Shown: positions 53,116 to 61,327 of the stretch, one piece after another
How the letters are laid out: each line of letters starts with the position of its first letter
How positions within the stretch are numbered: position 1 is the first letter of the stretch
From: an uncultured Neomegalonema sp.
GTDB lineage: Bacteria; Pseudomonadota; Alphaproteobacteria; Rhodobacterales; Rhodobacteraceae
Direction: 5' to 3'
NCBI GenBank assembly: GCA_938008165.1
Contig: CALLLP010000029.1
Coordinates: forward strand, 1-64,000
Length of the DNA: 64,000 bases
The notes under the pieces: model-generated
The model's input: only the letters and a program-made list of their open reading frames with translations
What the model was told of the DNA's origin: nothing
Database searches by the model: none
Position numbers and translations under genes: made by a program

Positions 53116-54831
53116 TCATCGACATGCAGCGTTGGGCGGCGTGGATCTGACGCTGACGCTGCATTTTGCGTCGTCATCCGGCGCTGTCATCTTGTGGCGG
53201 CGGGCCATCATCGCCATGGCAAGGATCAACAGGGCGAGCGGCATCGGTTCATTCACCATGCCCCGCGCCGCCGTGATGAACACGTCGTCCTGTAGCCATT
53301 CGATGCCTGTATTATCGCGGATGATGTCTGCGAGGCTCCGGTCATTGATCCATGACACCATGGTATCCTCGAACATCCGTTCGTACCAGAATCGATCTCC
53401 GCTGCGCAGGCGCGTGAATTGATCGCCGATAATCGCTGCGTTCAGTGCCCCGACGATGGCCCCGTCCAATGGGTTTTCCATCAACGCGCCCAGAAACGGA
53501 TCAAGCCCGTCCAGCGTGGCCCCGTAGAGCGATTCCAGTTCTGCGATCAAGAGCGGATCATCGGTGAGTTCGGACCATGATTCCACCGGGTCGAGACCAT
53601 AGGCGGCGCGCAGAAGATTATAATCCGCAAGGCCAACATCGCGCCCACGGGCGATATTGCGTGCCAGCAGGTCGCTGTCTTCGCCATCCCCTGCATTGAG
53701 GAAATTACGCAGTTCCGACGACATCGCCGCATCCACCGCCATCGCGTCCTGTGCCGCCAACCCGCGCAGGAGCGGATCGGCGCCGTCCCCTTCAAGGAAA
53801 GTCTCAGGCGTAAAGAACCCGTCGCTCAGTTTCAGGTGACCTTGTGCAATGGGGTCGCCGTTTTCGGCCAGCCGCTCCAACTCATCCGGAATCATCGAGT
53901 GGCAAAACCGGAATGCACAGGTCGAGAATTCGGTGGTCATGCCCGCATTGACCCCGGCATCATAGCCGGAATAAGCCCCGATACCGTCTTCTCCGAGCAG
54001 TTTTGGCAACCAGTCGTTATAGGTGATCGCCTGAATCTGTGCGCCAACCAAGGAGCGCGATTCCTGATACACCCGCTCGCCCGACCAGTCGGGATTGGCA
54101 TCGGACAGCGTGTCGGCAATGCGGTTATGCTCGCGGGCAAAGACCGTGTGCATGCTGATCAATTGCTGTTGCTCATTGACGCGGGCATCCCCGGCCAAGA
54201 ATTGCCCATCGGCATCGCGGGGCAGATTGCCATCCGCGCCGAGGCGCAGGCGACCCGTGCCGTCATTCATACGTAATTGGGCGGCTTTAGTCTCGTCTGA
54301 TCCATAGACCATCGATGCATCGATATAGGCGGTGATTTCGTTGACCGCCACGCCATTGACCTGACTGGCACGATCCACAGCCTTGAGGTCGCCTCCGAGG
54401 GCAAGGTCGCCGGTTCCGGCGGTTTCGGCGGTCTTGGTAATGTCATGGTCGACGAATTGGCCCCAAGCCCAGAACATGCTGCTCAGGCCCTCGTCGCCGG
54501 TTGCATTGGGGGCGGCGGTTGTCGCGATGGAGACATCGCGGGCGGTGGGGCCGCTGGCACGGGTCAACGTTTCCGAGGTCGTCGATGCGCCCGGTGCGGT
54601 CAGCAGGCCGGTATGGGCCGCGCCCCATTCGGTATTGGCGAGGTTGTTGCCCCGGCCCGAATAACTGCGAAATTCGATCCCATCGACCGCGATCGAGGCG
54701 GGAGAGGCAACAACGCCGTTATTGCACCCGATCAGCGCGCCCAGCGCATTGGTGCACAGGCTGGTGGCATTGGCGGTATCGGCCAATATCATGCCGAGGG
54801 TGAGACCAGAAAAGAGGGTAAGATAGCGCAT
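53116..54831 (-). CDS. Secreted animal-type heme peroxidase with PEP-CTERM-like tail
   Basis: This 571-residue protein has a signal peptide (LTLFSGLTLGMILADTANA). The peroxidase domain shows the distal FVDHDIT, HTVFAREHNRIAD, CAFRFCHSMIP with the probable proximal His, and ARNIARGRDVGLADYN. This is the peroxinectin/animal-peroxidase family. Near the end, VNEPMPLALLILAMAMMARRHK looks like a PEP-CTERM sorting signal (short motif, hydrophobic helix, basic cluster), but 22 more residues follow. The ATG at 54831 has GGAGAG eight bases upstream; two earlier ATGs fit less well. No exosortase gene is in the window. Confidence 0.85.
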   Translation of the reverse strand: MRYLTLFSGLTLGMILADTANATSLCTNALGALIGCNNGVVASPASIAVDGIEFRSYSGRGNNLANTEWGAAHTGLLTAPGASTTSETLTRASGPTARDVSIATTAAPNATGDEGLSSMFWAWGQFVDHDITKTAETAGTGDLALGGDLKAVDRASQVNGVAVNEITAYIDASMVYGSDETKAAQLRMNDGTGRLRLGADGNLPRDADGQFLAGDARVNEQQQLISMHTVFAREHNRIADTLSDANPDWSGERVYQESRSLVGAQIQAITYNDWLPKLLGEDGIGAYSGYDAGVNAGMTTEFSTCAFRFCHSMIPDELERLAENGDPIAQGHLKLSDGFFTPETFLEGDGADPLLRGLAAQDAMAVDAAMSSELRNFLNAGDGEDSDLLARNIARGRDVGLADYNLLRAAYGLDPVESWSELTDDPLLIAELESLYGATLDGLDPFLGALMENPLDGAIVGALNAAIIGDQFTRLRSGDRFWYERMFEDTMVSWINDRSLADIIRDNTGIEWLQDDVFITAARGMVNEPMPLALLILAMAMMARRHKMTAPDDDAKCSVSVRSTPPNAACR

Positions 54832-55227
54832 AATCATCTCTCCAGTGCCAAAGCCTTTTGGAGAAGTAACACGCAAAACTCACACCAAAGTGAACGACCG
54901 TGAAGATACAAAGTGCGATCGAGCGCGAAATCCGATCATGCCGCGCGGAGCGTTGTGCCAAGCGATGCGCACCGCGAGGAGACGCCCAAGACCGGTGGAT
55001 CAAGCGCGGCGCTGAAGGCCGTCGGGGGGCGCCGCGACAAAAGCGGCGTTTAGCACCGATTGCCGTGCCGTCAGCATTGACAGTCGATGCCGCTTAAGCC
55101 TATAGGAAATCCATCGTTTTTCGGCTCTTGAAATGATCTTCCCGATGGTAACCCTTTGGTGATTATTGATCGAGTAGAAACGTCTCAGTGCTGAAATAGA
55201 CTTGAACAAAAGCAATCGCTTAGTTCT
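54832..55227. other. Intergenic region between peroxidase and tRNA-Gln
   Basis: This ~395-base stretch should hold the peroxidase promoter (minus strand) and the tRNA-Gln promoter. The half nearest the tRNA is more AT-rich. A long minus-strand frame through the tRNA is not real. No RNA family, repeat or coding frame could be named. Confidence 0.45.
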
Positions 55228-55301
55228 TGGGGAATAGTTTAACGGTAGAACAGCGGACTCTGACTCCGTCGGTCGTGGTTCGAATCCACGTTCCCCAGCC
55301 A
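55228..55301 (+). tRNA. tRNA-Gln (anticodon CTG)
   Basis: The 74-base sequence folds as a tRNA. Acceptor arms TGGGGAA and TTCCCCA pair, the anticodon loop CTCTGAC gives CTG (reads CAG), the T arm is GTGGTTCGAATCCAC, and the encoded G-CCA ends at 55301. Confidence 0.95.
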
Positions 55302-55381
55302 CTGAATTCATTGAAATGGTCAACGCTTTTTGTTTTCGCGACACTGCCAGTGCGGCGTTGCCGGGATATGCGCCGTCCGAA

Positions 55382-55780
55382 TCAGAGAAGGGCCGCGCGG
55401 TCCTGTTCTTCTTCGATGCAGGGTTTGAGATAGCGCATCGCGCGGTAGAAATTGCCCACGGAGCAGGCGAAGCGCGCATCCTCGACAATTTGCCGCCGGG
55501 TTTCATCGCGGAAATGGGCGGCGAGGGCGTCTAGGGCGGTGTCGATATCGTACAGATCATCGGGTTCCGTCAGATCCCCTTTGAGCGCCTTTTGCGCCGC
55601 GTAATAGGCGCGGGTTGCCGGGCCGATCACGTCTTTCTCGTCCAGCGCTTCGCGCAGGCGCAGGATGGCCGCATCTTCGGAGCGGATCACGATTTGCGTT
55701 CGGCGGGGACCGTTCTCGACGATGACCCCGTTGATCAGCACCTGCTCGCGCGGCGCGAGCTTGAGGGCGAGTCCCGGCAT
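55382..55780 (-). CDS. flbT: Flagellar biosynthesis regulator FlbT
   Basis: This 132-residue protein matches FlbT: LALKLAPREQVLINGVIVEN, RTQIVIRSEDAAIL, and a helical C-terminus with ALKGDLTEPDDLYDIDTAL. In Caulobacter and relatives FlbT binds flagellin mRNA leaders and controls their stability. The ATG at 55780 has GAGGA upstream; two earlier in-frame ATGs are possible. FlaF and other flagellar genes, its usual neighbours, are absent here, so it stands alone between tRNA-Gln and a transporter operon. Confidence 0.88.
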   Translation of the reverse strand: MPGLALKLAPREQVLINGVIVENGPRRTQIVIRSEDAAILRLREALDEKDVIGPATRAYYAAQKALKGDLTEPDDLYDIDTALDALAAHFRDETRRQIVEDARFACSVGNFYRAMRYLKPCIEEEQDRAALL

Positions 55781-55857
55781 CGGTATATTCCTCATCTGGG
55801 CGGCGCGGAGCGAATGCTCTCCCAATGCCGAACAGGAGCAACCTTATACCCTTTTCC

Positions 55858-56805
55858 TCAAGACCGCGTAAATTGGCGCGGTCGAAACAATGTTTTCATG
55901 GCTAACGGTGTGAAATACATCGGAAATTGGTAAAGAGCGACAAAGAGAGAGAATAAGGGGTTCTCCGGCGCGGCGGCCAGAAACAGCGTGACATTGCGAT
56001 TGCCCCAAAGGATGCCGACCGCTCCGGCGATCCCATCGGTCGTGCGGCGCTGTGCGGCGCGGTAGGCGAGGAGTTGCAGCCCGAAATTCGTTACCGTGAC
56101 CAGCGCGAGGACACCGAGCGCGAGCAGGGGCGCGCGGCGCGTCGTCTCGACCACACCATCGAAGACCGGTAGCAGAAAGACCAGCATCCCAAGGGCAGTG
56201 ATGCCGTCAAAGGCAAGGCGGTGGCGCTCGATCCGGGCGGCCCCGACCGTGCGACGCACCGCCATTGCGGCAAGCGTGCCGCCCATGACGATCAGGGCAA
56301 GCTGTCCGGCCAGCCGCCATCCATCGAGCGCCACCGTATCGCCGAGCAGAAACAACACGACGAGCGGGCCGATGAAGGGGGTGATGAGGCTGGCCACGAT
56401 GGCGACTTCAAGTGCGATGATCGCGTCCAGCCCCATCATCAGGCATAACCCGGCGGCCGAGGCGATGGGAGGAGCGGCATGGGCATAGACCAGCGCCATG
56501 CGCATATCGTCCGGCAGGCCAAGGGCACTCGCAATCATATGCAGCAGGACCGGCGTTGCGACGATCAAGCCGAAGGACAAGCCCAGCGTGCGCAGGATGC
56601 GCCCCGGTGACAGGGCATTGCGGGCCAAGGTCGGCAGGTCGATGCGCATCATGGCCAACGCAAAGACCATCGCGACGAAAAAGGGCAAGGCGGGCCGCAG
56701 GGCCGCCCCGGCATCCTGAAACAACAGGGCGGCGAACATGCCGACCACGAGGGTCCAGCGGGCATTGCGGCCCAGCCATTCGAGCGCCCGCAGCGCGGCA
56801 GTCAT
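55858..56805 (-). CDS. BASS-family (bile acid:sodium symporter-like) transporter
   Basis: This 315-residue membrane protein has about nine to ten membrane segments and SBF/BASS-like features. VYAHAAPPIASAAGLCLMMG lies mid-protein, TPFIGPLVVLFLL follows, and the repeated second half ends GNRNVTLFLAAAPENPLFSL. Family members carry organic acids or bile-acid-like compounds with sodium. Its ATG overlaps the DctM stop as ATGA, so it is translated with the TRAP transporter genes, an unusual partner. The substrate is unknown. Confidence 0.82.
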   Translation of the reverse strand: MTAALRALEWLGRNARWTLVVGMFAALLFQDAGAALRPALPFFVAMVFALAMMRIDLPTLARNALSPGRILRTLGLSFGLIVATPVLLHMIASALGLPDDMRMALVYAHAAPPIASAAGLCLMMGLDAIIALEVAIVASLITPFIGPLVVLFLLGDTVALDGWRLAGQLALIVMGGTLAAMAVRRTVGAARIERHRLAFDGITALGMLVFLLPVFDGVVETTRRAPLLALGVLALVTVTNFGLQLLAYRAAQRRTTDGIAGAVGILWGNRNVTLFLAAAPENPLFSLFVALYQFPMYFTPLAMKTLFRPRQFTRS

Positions 56806-58124
56806 GGAGAATTCCGCATACTCTCCGGCAGCCATGTGGCCAGTTCGGGGGCCAGTACGAGCACGATGACCATCACCACCATGATCAGGAACATGGGAAA
56901 CGCCGTCTTGGCGATATAGCCCATCTCATGCTGTGTAAGGCCCTGCATCACGAACAGGTTGAAGCCGATAGGCGGTGTAATCTGTGCCATCTCGACGACC
57001 ACGACGACAAAAATGCCGAACCAGATCATATCGAAGCCCATCTCGCGGAAGGCCGGGATATTCACCATCGGCTCGACAATGGCCATGGTCAGGACGACCG
57101 AGGATATCCCGTCGAGAAAGCAGCCGATGACGATGTAGAACAGCGTCAGCGCGGCGATAAGCTGAAACACACTCAGATTCTGCTCGGCGATAAAGGCGGC
57201 GAGCGCGCGGGGCAGGCCGGTGAACCCCATCGCAAGCGCAAGGAAGGCCGCACCCATCAGGATAAAGGCCACCATGGTCGAAGTCCGCACCGCCCCCATC
57301 AAGGAGGCCGAAAACGTCTCGAAACTCAACGAACGCTGGAGCGCCGCCATACTCAGGGAACCCAGCACCCCGAATGCCGCTGCCTCCGTCGCGGTGGCAT
57401 AGCCCAGATACATCGACCCGATGACCAGCGTGATGAGCAAGAGAACCGGGATCAGGAAGCGCGAGGCATGAAGCTTGTCGCGAAAACTGACTTTCGGTTC
57501 GGGTTTCGGGCGCTGGCTAGGGAACAGGAAGTGCCACGCGACGACATAGGCCATGAACATCGCGGCCAGCGTCAATCCCGGCAGCACGCCCGCCATGAAC
57601 AGCTTGGAAATCGACTCGTTGATCGTGACACCATAGACGATCAGCGTCAGGGAAGGCGGGATCATCAGGCCCAGCGTGGCCGCCCCCGCCAGCGTGCCCA
57701 CGGTCATGAATTCGGGATACTCGCGGCGGCGCAGCTCCGGGATCGACATTTTGCCCACGGTGGTCAGCGTCGCGGCGGAGGAGCCGGAAACGGCGGCGAA
57801 GATGGTGCAGCCGACGATATTCGTATGCAGCAATCCGCCGGGCAGGCGCGCCATCCACGGGGCAAGGCCCTTGAACATATCCTCCGATAATCGCGTTCGG
57901 AACAGGATTTCGCCCATCCAGATAAACAGGGGCAGGGCGGTCAGGGTCCAGCTTGAGGAGGAGGACCAGATCGTCGTGATCATCGTATCCCCCGCCGGGC
58001 GGGTCGTGAACATCTCCATCCCGACCACGGCGACCCCCAGCAGGGCCAGCGCGACCCAGACGCCGGTTCCGAGCAGCAGGAACAGGACGAAGACGAAGAG
58101 AATCGTCAGGTATAATTCTTCCAT
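56802..58124 (-). CDS. dctM: TRAP transporter large permease (DctM)
   Basis: This 440-residue protein has about 12 membrane segments. TRAP-M signatures include PLFIWMGEILFRTRLSEDMF, GGLLHTNIVGCTIFAAVSGSS, TVGTLAGAATLGLMIPPSL, and late ITPPIGFNLFVMQGL. It forms the Na+-driven transport channel with DctQ. It lies three bases after dctQ and overlaps the BASS gene by four bases at its end. Confidence 0.93.
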   Translation of the reverse strand: MEELYLTILFVFVLFLLLGTGVWVALALLGVAVVGMEMFTTRPAGDTMITTIWSSSSSWTLTALPLFIWMGEILFRTRLSEDMFKGLAPWMARLPGGLLHTNIVGCTIFAAVSGSSAATLTTVGKMSIPELRRREYPEFMTVGTLAGAATLGLMIPPSLTLIVYGVTINESISKLFMAGVLPGLTLAAMFMAYVVAWHFLFPSQRPKPEPKVSFRDKLHASRFLIPVLLLITLVIGSMYLGYATATEAAAFGVLGSLSMAALQRSLSFETFSASLMGAVRTSTMVAFILMGAAFLALAMGFTGLPRALAAFIAEQNLSVFQLIAALTLFYIVIGCFLDGISSVVLTMAIVEPMVNIPAFREMGFDMIWFGIFVVVVVEMAQITPPIGFNLFVMQGLTQHEMGYIAKTAFPMFLIMVVMVIVLVLAPELATWLPESMRNSP

Positions 58125-58127
58125 CGA

Positions 58128-58802
58128 TCAGGCCTCCAGAGGTGCGGCAGGGTCGCTATCCTTGACGGTTTCGGCCTCGATATTCGAATTACCCTGCAAG
58201 ATGATGCGGAAGAAATTATCCCAGACGGCGATGGCCAGCAGCACGGTGCCGATGCACATTGCAATCTGCGGAATCCAGATAGGCGTCGCGTCCTGCCCTT
58301 GGCTTATGTCGTTCCATCGCACGGATTCCATCGTGCCCTTGATGGCGTAGCGCGCGAAATAGGTGGCGAGCAGGGCGCCGATGCCAAAGCACCACATCTC
58401 GCCCCATCGTCGATGCCGCCCCAGCGCGGTCAGCATCAGGTTTACGCGGATATGCGCGCCCGCATTCAGGGCATAGGCAAGGGCGAAGAAGCTGGACGCG
58501 GCCATGCAATAACCCGCGTAATTCGTCGAGCCGGGAAACGCGACCCCCGACCAGCGCGCGACCATCTGCGCGACGATGATCCCCAGCATGGCCAGCAGGA
58601 ACAGCGCCGAAATAATGCCGCCGAGGGTGTAGAGAGCGTTCAGGCCGCTGCGCACAACGCGAAAGCGGGTGCCGAGCCATGTCAGCAGCAATACGAGAAA
58701 GATGGCCGGGAGGGCGATCATCACCGCTTGGGTCGCACGCCAGTCGCAATCGATCCCGGTGATCTCGACGATGGTGCAGACGCCCTTGGCGAAGTCTTTC
58801 AT
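58128..58802 (-). CDS. dctQ: TRAP transporter small permease (DctQ)
   Basis: This 224-residue protein has four to five membrane segments with the family-typical middle LGIIVAQMVARWSGVAFPGS, NYAGYCMAASSFFALAYALN and HIRVNLMLTAL. The N-terminal part is longer than usual, with an extra hydrophobic helix (AVMIALPAIFLVLLLTWLG). It is separated from dctP by 76 bases that hold a strong palindrome, and precedes dctM. Confidence 0.88.
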   Translation of the reverse strand: MKDFAKGVCTIVEITGIDCDWRATQAVMIALPAIFLVLLLTWLGTRFRVVRSGLNALYTLGGIISALFLLAMLGIIVAQMVARWSGVAFPGSTNYAGYCMAASSFFALAYALNAGAHIRVNLMLTALGRHRRWGEMWCFGIGALLATYFARYAIKGTMESVRWNDISQGQDATPIWIPQIAMCIGTVLLAIAVWDNFFRIILQGNSNIEAETVKDSDPAAPLEA

Positions 58803-58830
58803 GGCATCATCGTCCTATCGATTGAAAAAA

Positions 58831-58860
58831 CCGTGCCCCGGATCAAGTCCGGGACACGGG
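58831..58860. repeat. REP-like palindrome between dctP and dctQ
   Basis: CCGTGCCCCGGA (58831-58842) pairs with TCCGGGACACGG (58848-58859) with one mismatch around a TCAAG loop. The core CCCGGACTTGATCCGGG type is a common dispersed palindrome in Alphaproteobacteria. It may protect the dctP mRNA end and lower dctQ-dctM expression relative to the binding protein. Confidence 0.65.
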
Positions 58861-58878
58861 GAGGGGTGGTGGGGGCGA

Positions 58879-59859
58879 TCAGTCGTTTTTGGTCGCCTCT
58901 TTATAGGCGCTGACCACGGCCTGACCCGTTTCACCGGCGGCGTTCAGCCATTCGGCAGTCATCGTCTCGCCGATCTCCTGAAGCTCGCCGACCAGTTTGT
59001 CGCTTGCCGCGCCGACCTTCATGCCGTTCGAGGCGAGGCCCTCCATGGTGAAATCGGTGTATTGCTTCGAGCGCCACAGGCCGGAATAGGCGGCGAGATC
59101 GGCACAACCGTTCAGGACGTTTTTCATATTGTCGTCCAGATCGTCCCACGCATCCTTGTTGATCATCACGGAGTTGCGGGGAAGCCAGCCATCCACTTCG
59201 TAGAAATGGGTCAGGCTTTCCCAGACCTTGCGGTCATAGCCGGTCGCACCGGAGGAGATCATCGCTTCGGCCACGCCGGTTGCGAAAGCCTGAGAGATTT
59301 CTGCCGCTTCGATCTGTACCGGGACCATGCCGGTCAATTCGGCCAGTTTTGCGGTCGAGGAATTGTAGGAGCGGAACTTGATGCCTTTCATATCCGCGAC
59401 TTCGTTGACTTCCTTCTTGAAGTAGAAGCCCTGGGGCGGCCATGGCACCGAATAGAGAAGATGCAGGTTCTGCTCGTGCAGAATCTTTTCCAGCGTCGGA
59501 CGGGTGGCGGCGAACAGCTTTTCGGAGGCATCGAAAGACGTGGCGATGAACGGGATGTTGTCGATGCCGAAGATCGCTTCTTCGTTCTGGTGCGCGGAGA
59601 GCAGGCGCTCGCCGATCTGCACCTGTCCGGTCTGGATCGCGCGCTTGATCTCACCGCCCTTGAACAGCGAGCCACCGCCATGGACGGTGATTTCCAGCTC
59701 GCCCCCTGTGCCCTTGCTGACACAGCGCGCGAAAGCCTTGCCGTTCTGGGTGTGGAAGTTGCTGTCGGAATAGGCCATCGGCATATCCCATTTCTCGCCA
59801 GCCGCAGCCGCGCCCGCCGTCAGTGCGATGGCCGCAGCCATTCCGAGCATCTTTTTCAT
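58879..59859 (-). CDS. dctP: TRAP transporter solute-binding protein (DctP)
   Basis: This 326-residue periplasmic protein has a signal peptide (KMLGMAAAIALTAGAAAAG, cleavage near residue 20). DctP features include a long NFHTQNGKAFARCVSKGTGG helix, GIDNIPFIATSFD, and KGIKFRSYNSSTAKLAELTG, in which the Arg normally binds the ligand carboxylate. AEISQAFATGVAEAMISS follows. The frame is open upstream, but the ATG at 59859 with a GGGAGACACCG site begins the signal peptide. First gene of the TRAP-BASS operon, divergent from the DadA-like gene. Confidence 0.93.
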   Translation of the reverse strand: MKKMLGMAAAIALTAGAAAAGEKWDMPMAYSDSNFHTQNGKAFARCVSKGTGGELEITVHGGGSLFKGGEIKRAIQTGQVQIGERLLSAHQNEEAIFGIDNIPFIATSFDASEKLFAATRPTLEKILHEQNLHLLYSVPWPPQGFYFKKEVNEVADMKGIKFRSYNSSTAKLAELTGMVPVQIEAAEISQAFATGVAEAMISSGATGYDRKVWESLTHFYEVDGWLPRNSVMINKDAWDDLDDNMKNVLNGCADLAAYSGLWRSKQYTDFTMEGLASNGMKVGAASDKLVGELQEIGETMTAEWLNAAGETGQAVVSAYKEATKND

Positions 59860-60037
59860 CGGTGTCTCCCAAACATGATTGGTCGTGTTGTGCGATTGAA
59901 GCGTCGCCGTCGCATAGGCCCGTGTCAACCGTTGCAGGCCGGGCAAGAGGCCCTTTCGGCTCAAACCCTGAATACTTCTTGCGTTGCCCCGCGCATCCGC
60001 GCATCCCTAGAAAGGAAGTCAATCAACGGGTAACGCA

Positions 60038-61294
60038 ATGAGCGTCGCGCTGAAGATCGCCGTGGTGGGCGCAGGTATCGTGGGCGTTTCCACCGCCGAG
60101 TGGTTGCGCCGGGACGGGCATGCCGTAACCCTGCTTGATCGCATCGACCCCGGAACGCCGGATCAGACGAGTTATGGCAATGCGGGCCTGCTGGCGCGCA
60201 CGGCGGTTGTGCCGGTATCGGTGCCGGGCCTGTTGAAGCATGTACCCTCCATGTTGTTCGACCCGGATGGACCGCTGTTTCTGCGTTGGTCGTATCTGCC
60301 GCGTCTCGTACCATGGCTGATGCCGTTTCTGCGCAATGGCCGGGAGGGGCGGGTGCGTGAGATCGCGGCGGCGCTCGATACGATCCTAGGGGATTCCGTC
60401 GATCAACACCGTGCGCTGGCCCAAGGTACGACAGCGGCGGGGTTTATCGAAACCGGCCCCTACGCCTATCTCTACAAGGATCGCGCGGGTTTCGAAAAGG
60501 ACGCGTGGGGCTTTTCGATCCGCCGGGATTTGGGCGCGGAATGGGAAGAATGGAACCGGGCCGAGATTCTGGAGCGTGATCCGCATCTATCGGACAGTGT
60601 TGGCTTTGCCGCCGCTTTGAAGGATCATGGCTGGATACGCGATCCGGGGGGCTATGTGGGCGCGCTTCTCGATGCCTTTCGCGCGGGGGGCGGGGTATTT
60701 CGCAAAGGCGAGGTCACGGCGATCGATCCTGCCGATGCGGGCGGCATGGTCACCGTGGAGGGCGAGGCATTGGCCTTTGACCGCATCGTCATTGCTTCGG
60801 GTGTCTGGTCGCGCCGCATGGCCGAACGCTTGGGCCACAAGGTGCCGCTGGAGGCGGAGCGCGGCTATCATCTCGTGTTGGAAAACCCCAGTTTCAAACC
60901 GCCGATACCCTATATGATCGCGGATGGTAAATTCGCGATGACGCCGATGGATGCGGGCATTCGCTGCGCCGGGCTGGTCGAGTTCGCAGGGGTTGACGCT
61001 CCCCCGACGCCGGGGCGTGTAAAGCTGTTCGAGCGCCGCCTGCGCACACTCTATCCCACCCTCGAATGGAGCGGGGAACAAACATGGATGGGCCGTCGCC
61101 CGTCGACCCCCGACAGCCTGCCCCTGATCGGCGAAAGTACGCGGGCGCGGCATGTCTGGTTTGCCTTCGGTGCGCAGCATGTGGGCCTGACTTCCGGCCC
61201 GAAAACGGGCCGCCTGATCGCCGATATGATCGGCGGGCGCACGCCCAATACGGATATGACCCCTTTCGCTACGGATCGCTTTGACCGGGCGTGA
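60038..61294 (+). CDS. FAD-dependent D-amino-acid dehydrogenase-like oxidase (DadA family)
   Basis: This 418-residue protein begins IAVVGAGIVGVSTAEWLRRD, the dinucleotide-binding motif, followed by LLDRIDPGTPDQTSYGNAG. It has DRIVIASGVWSRRMAERLG and a C-terminal GRRPSTPDSLPLIGES, all DAO/DadA-type. It would oxidise an amine or D-amino acid with FAD. It is divergent from the TRAP operon by ~180 bases and followed 34 bases later by an aminopeptidase P gene, so the three may serve one nitrogen-compound pathway. The exact substrate is not known. Confidence 0.88.
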   Translation: MSVALKIAVVGAGIVGVSTAEWLRRDGHAVTLLDRIDPGTPDQTSYGNAGLLARTAVVPVSVPGLLKHVPSMLFDPDGPLFLRWSYLPRLVPWLMPFLRNGREGRVREIAAALDTILGDSVDQHRALAQGTTAAGFIETGPYAYLYKDRAGFEKDAWGFSIRRDLGAEWEEWNRAEILERDPHLSDSVGFAAALKDHGWIRDPGGYVGALLDAFRAGGGVFRKGEVTAIDPADAGGMVTVEGEALAFDRIVIASGVWSRRMAERLGHKVPLEAERGYHLVLENPSFKPPIPYMIADGKFAMTPMDAGIRCAGLVEFAGVDAPPTPGRVKLFERRLRTLYPTLEWSGEQTWMGRRPSTPDSLPLIGESTRARHVWFAFGAQHVGLTSGPKTGRLIADMIGGRTPNTDMTPFATDRFDRA

Positions 61295-61327
61295 TGCCCC
61301 TTTTCCCATCTGTGCAGGCTACAAACG

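Noticed and set aside
55000-55506. Minus-strand open frame of 168 codons reading through the tRNA-Gln gene
   Set aside because: It contains the well-known false peptide GERGFEPRPTESESA made by translating a tRNA backwards, and it overlaps tRNA-Gln and flbT in part.
56556-57890. 444-codon plus-strand open frame over dctM and the BASS gene
   Set aside because: Gly/His/Arg/Asp-rich shadow of two clear membrane proteins; no start signal.
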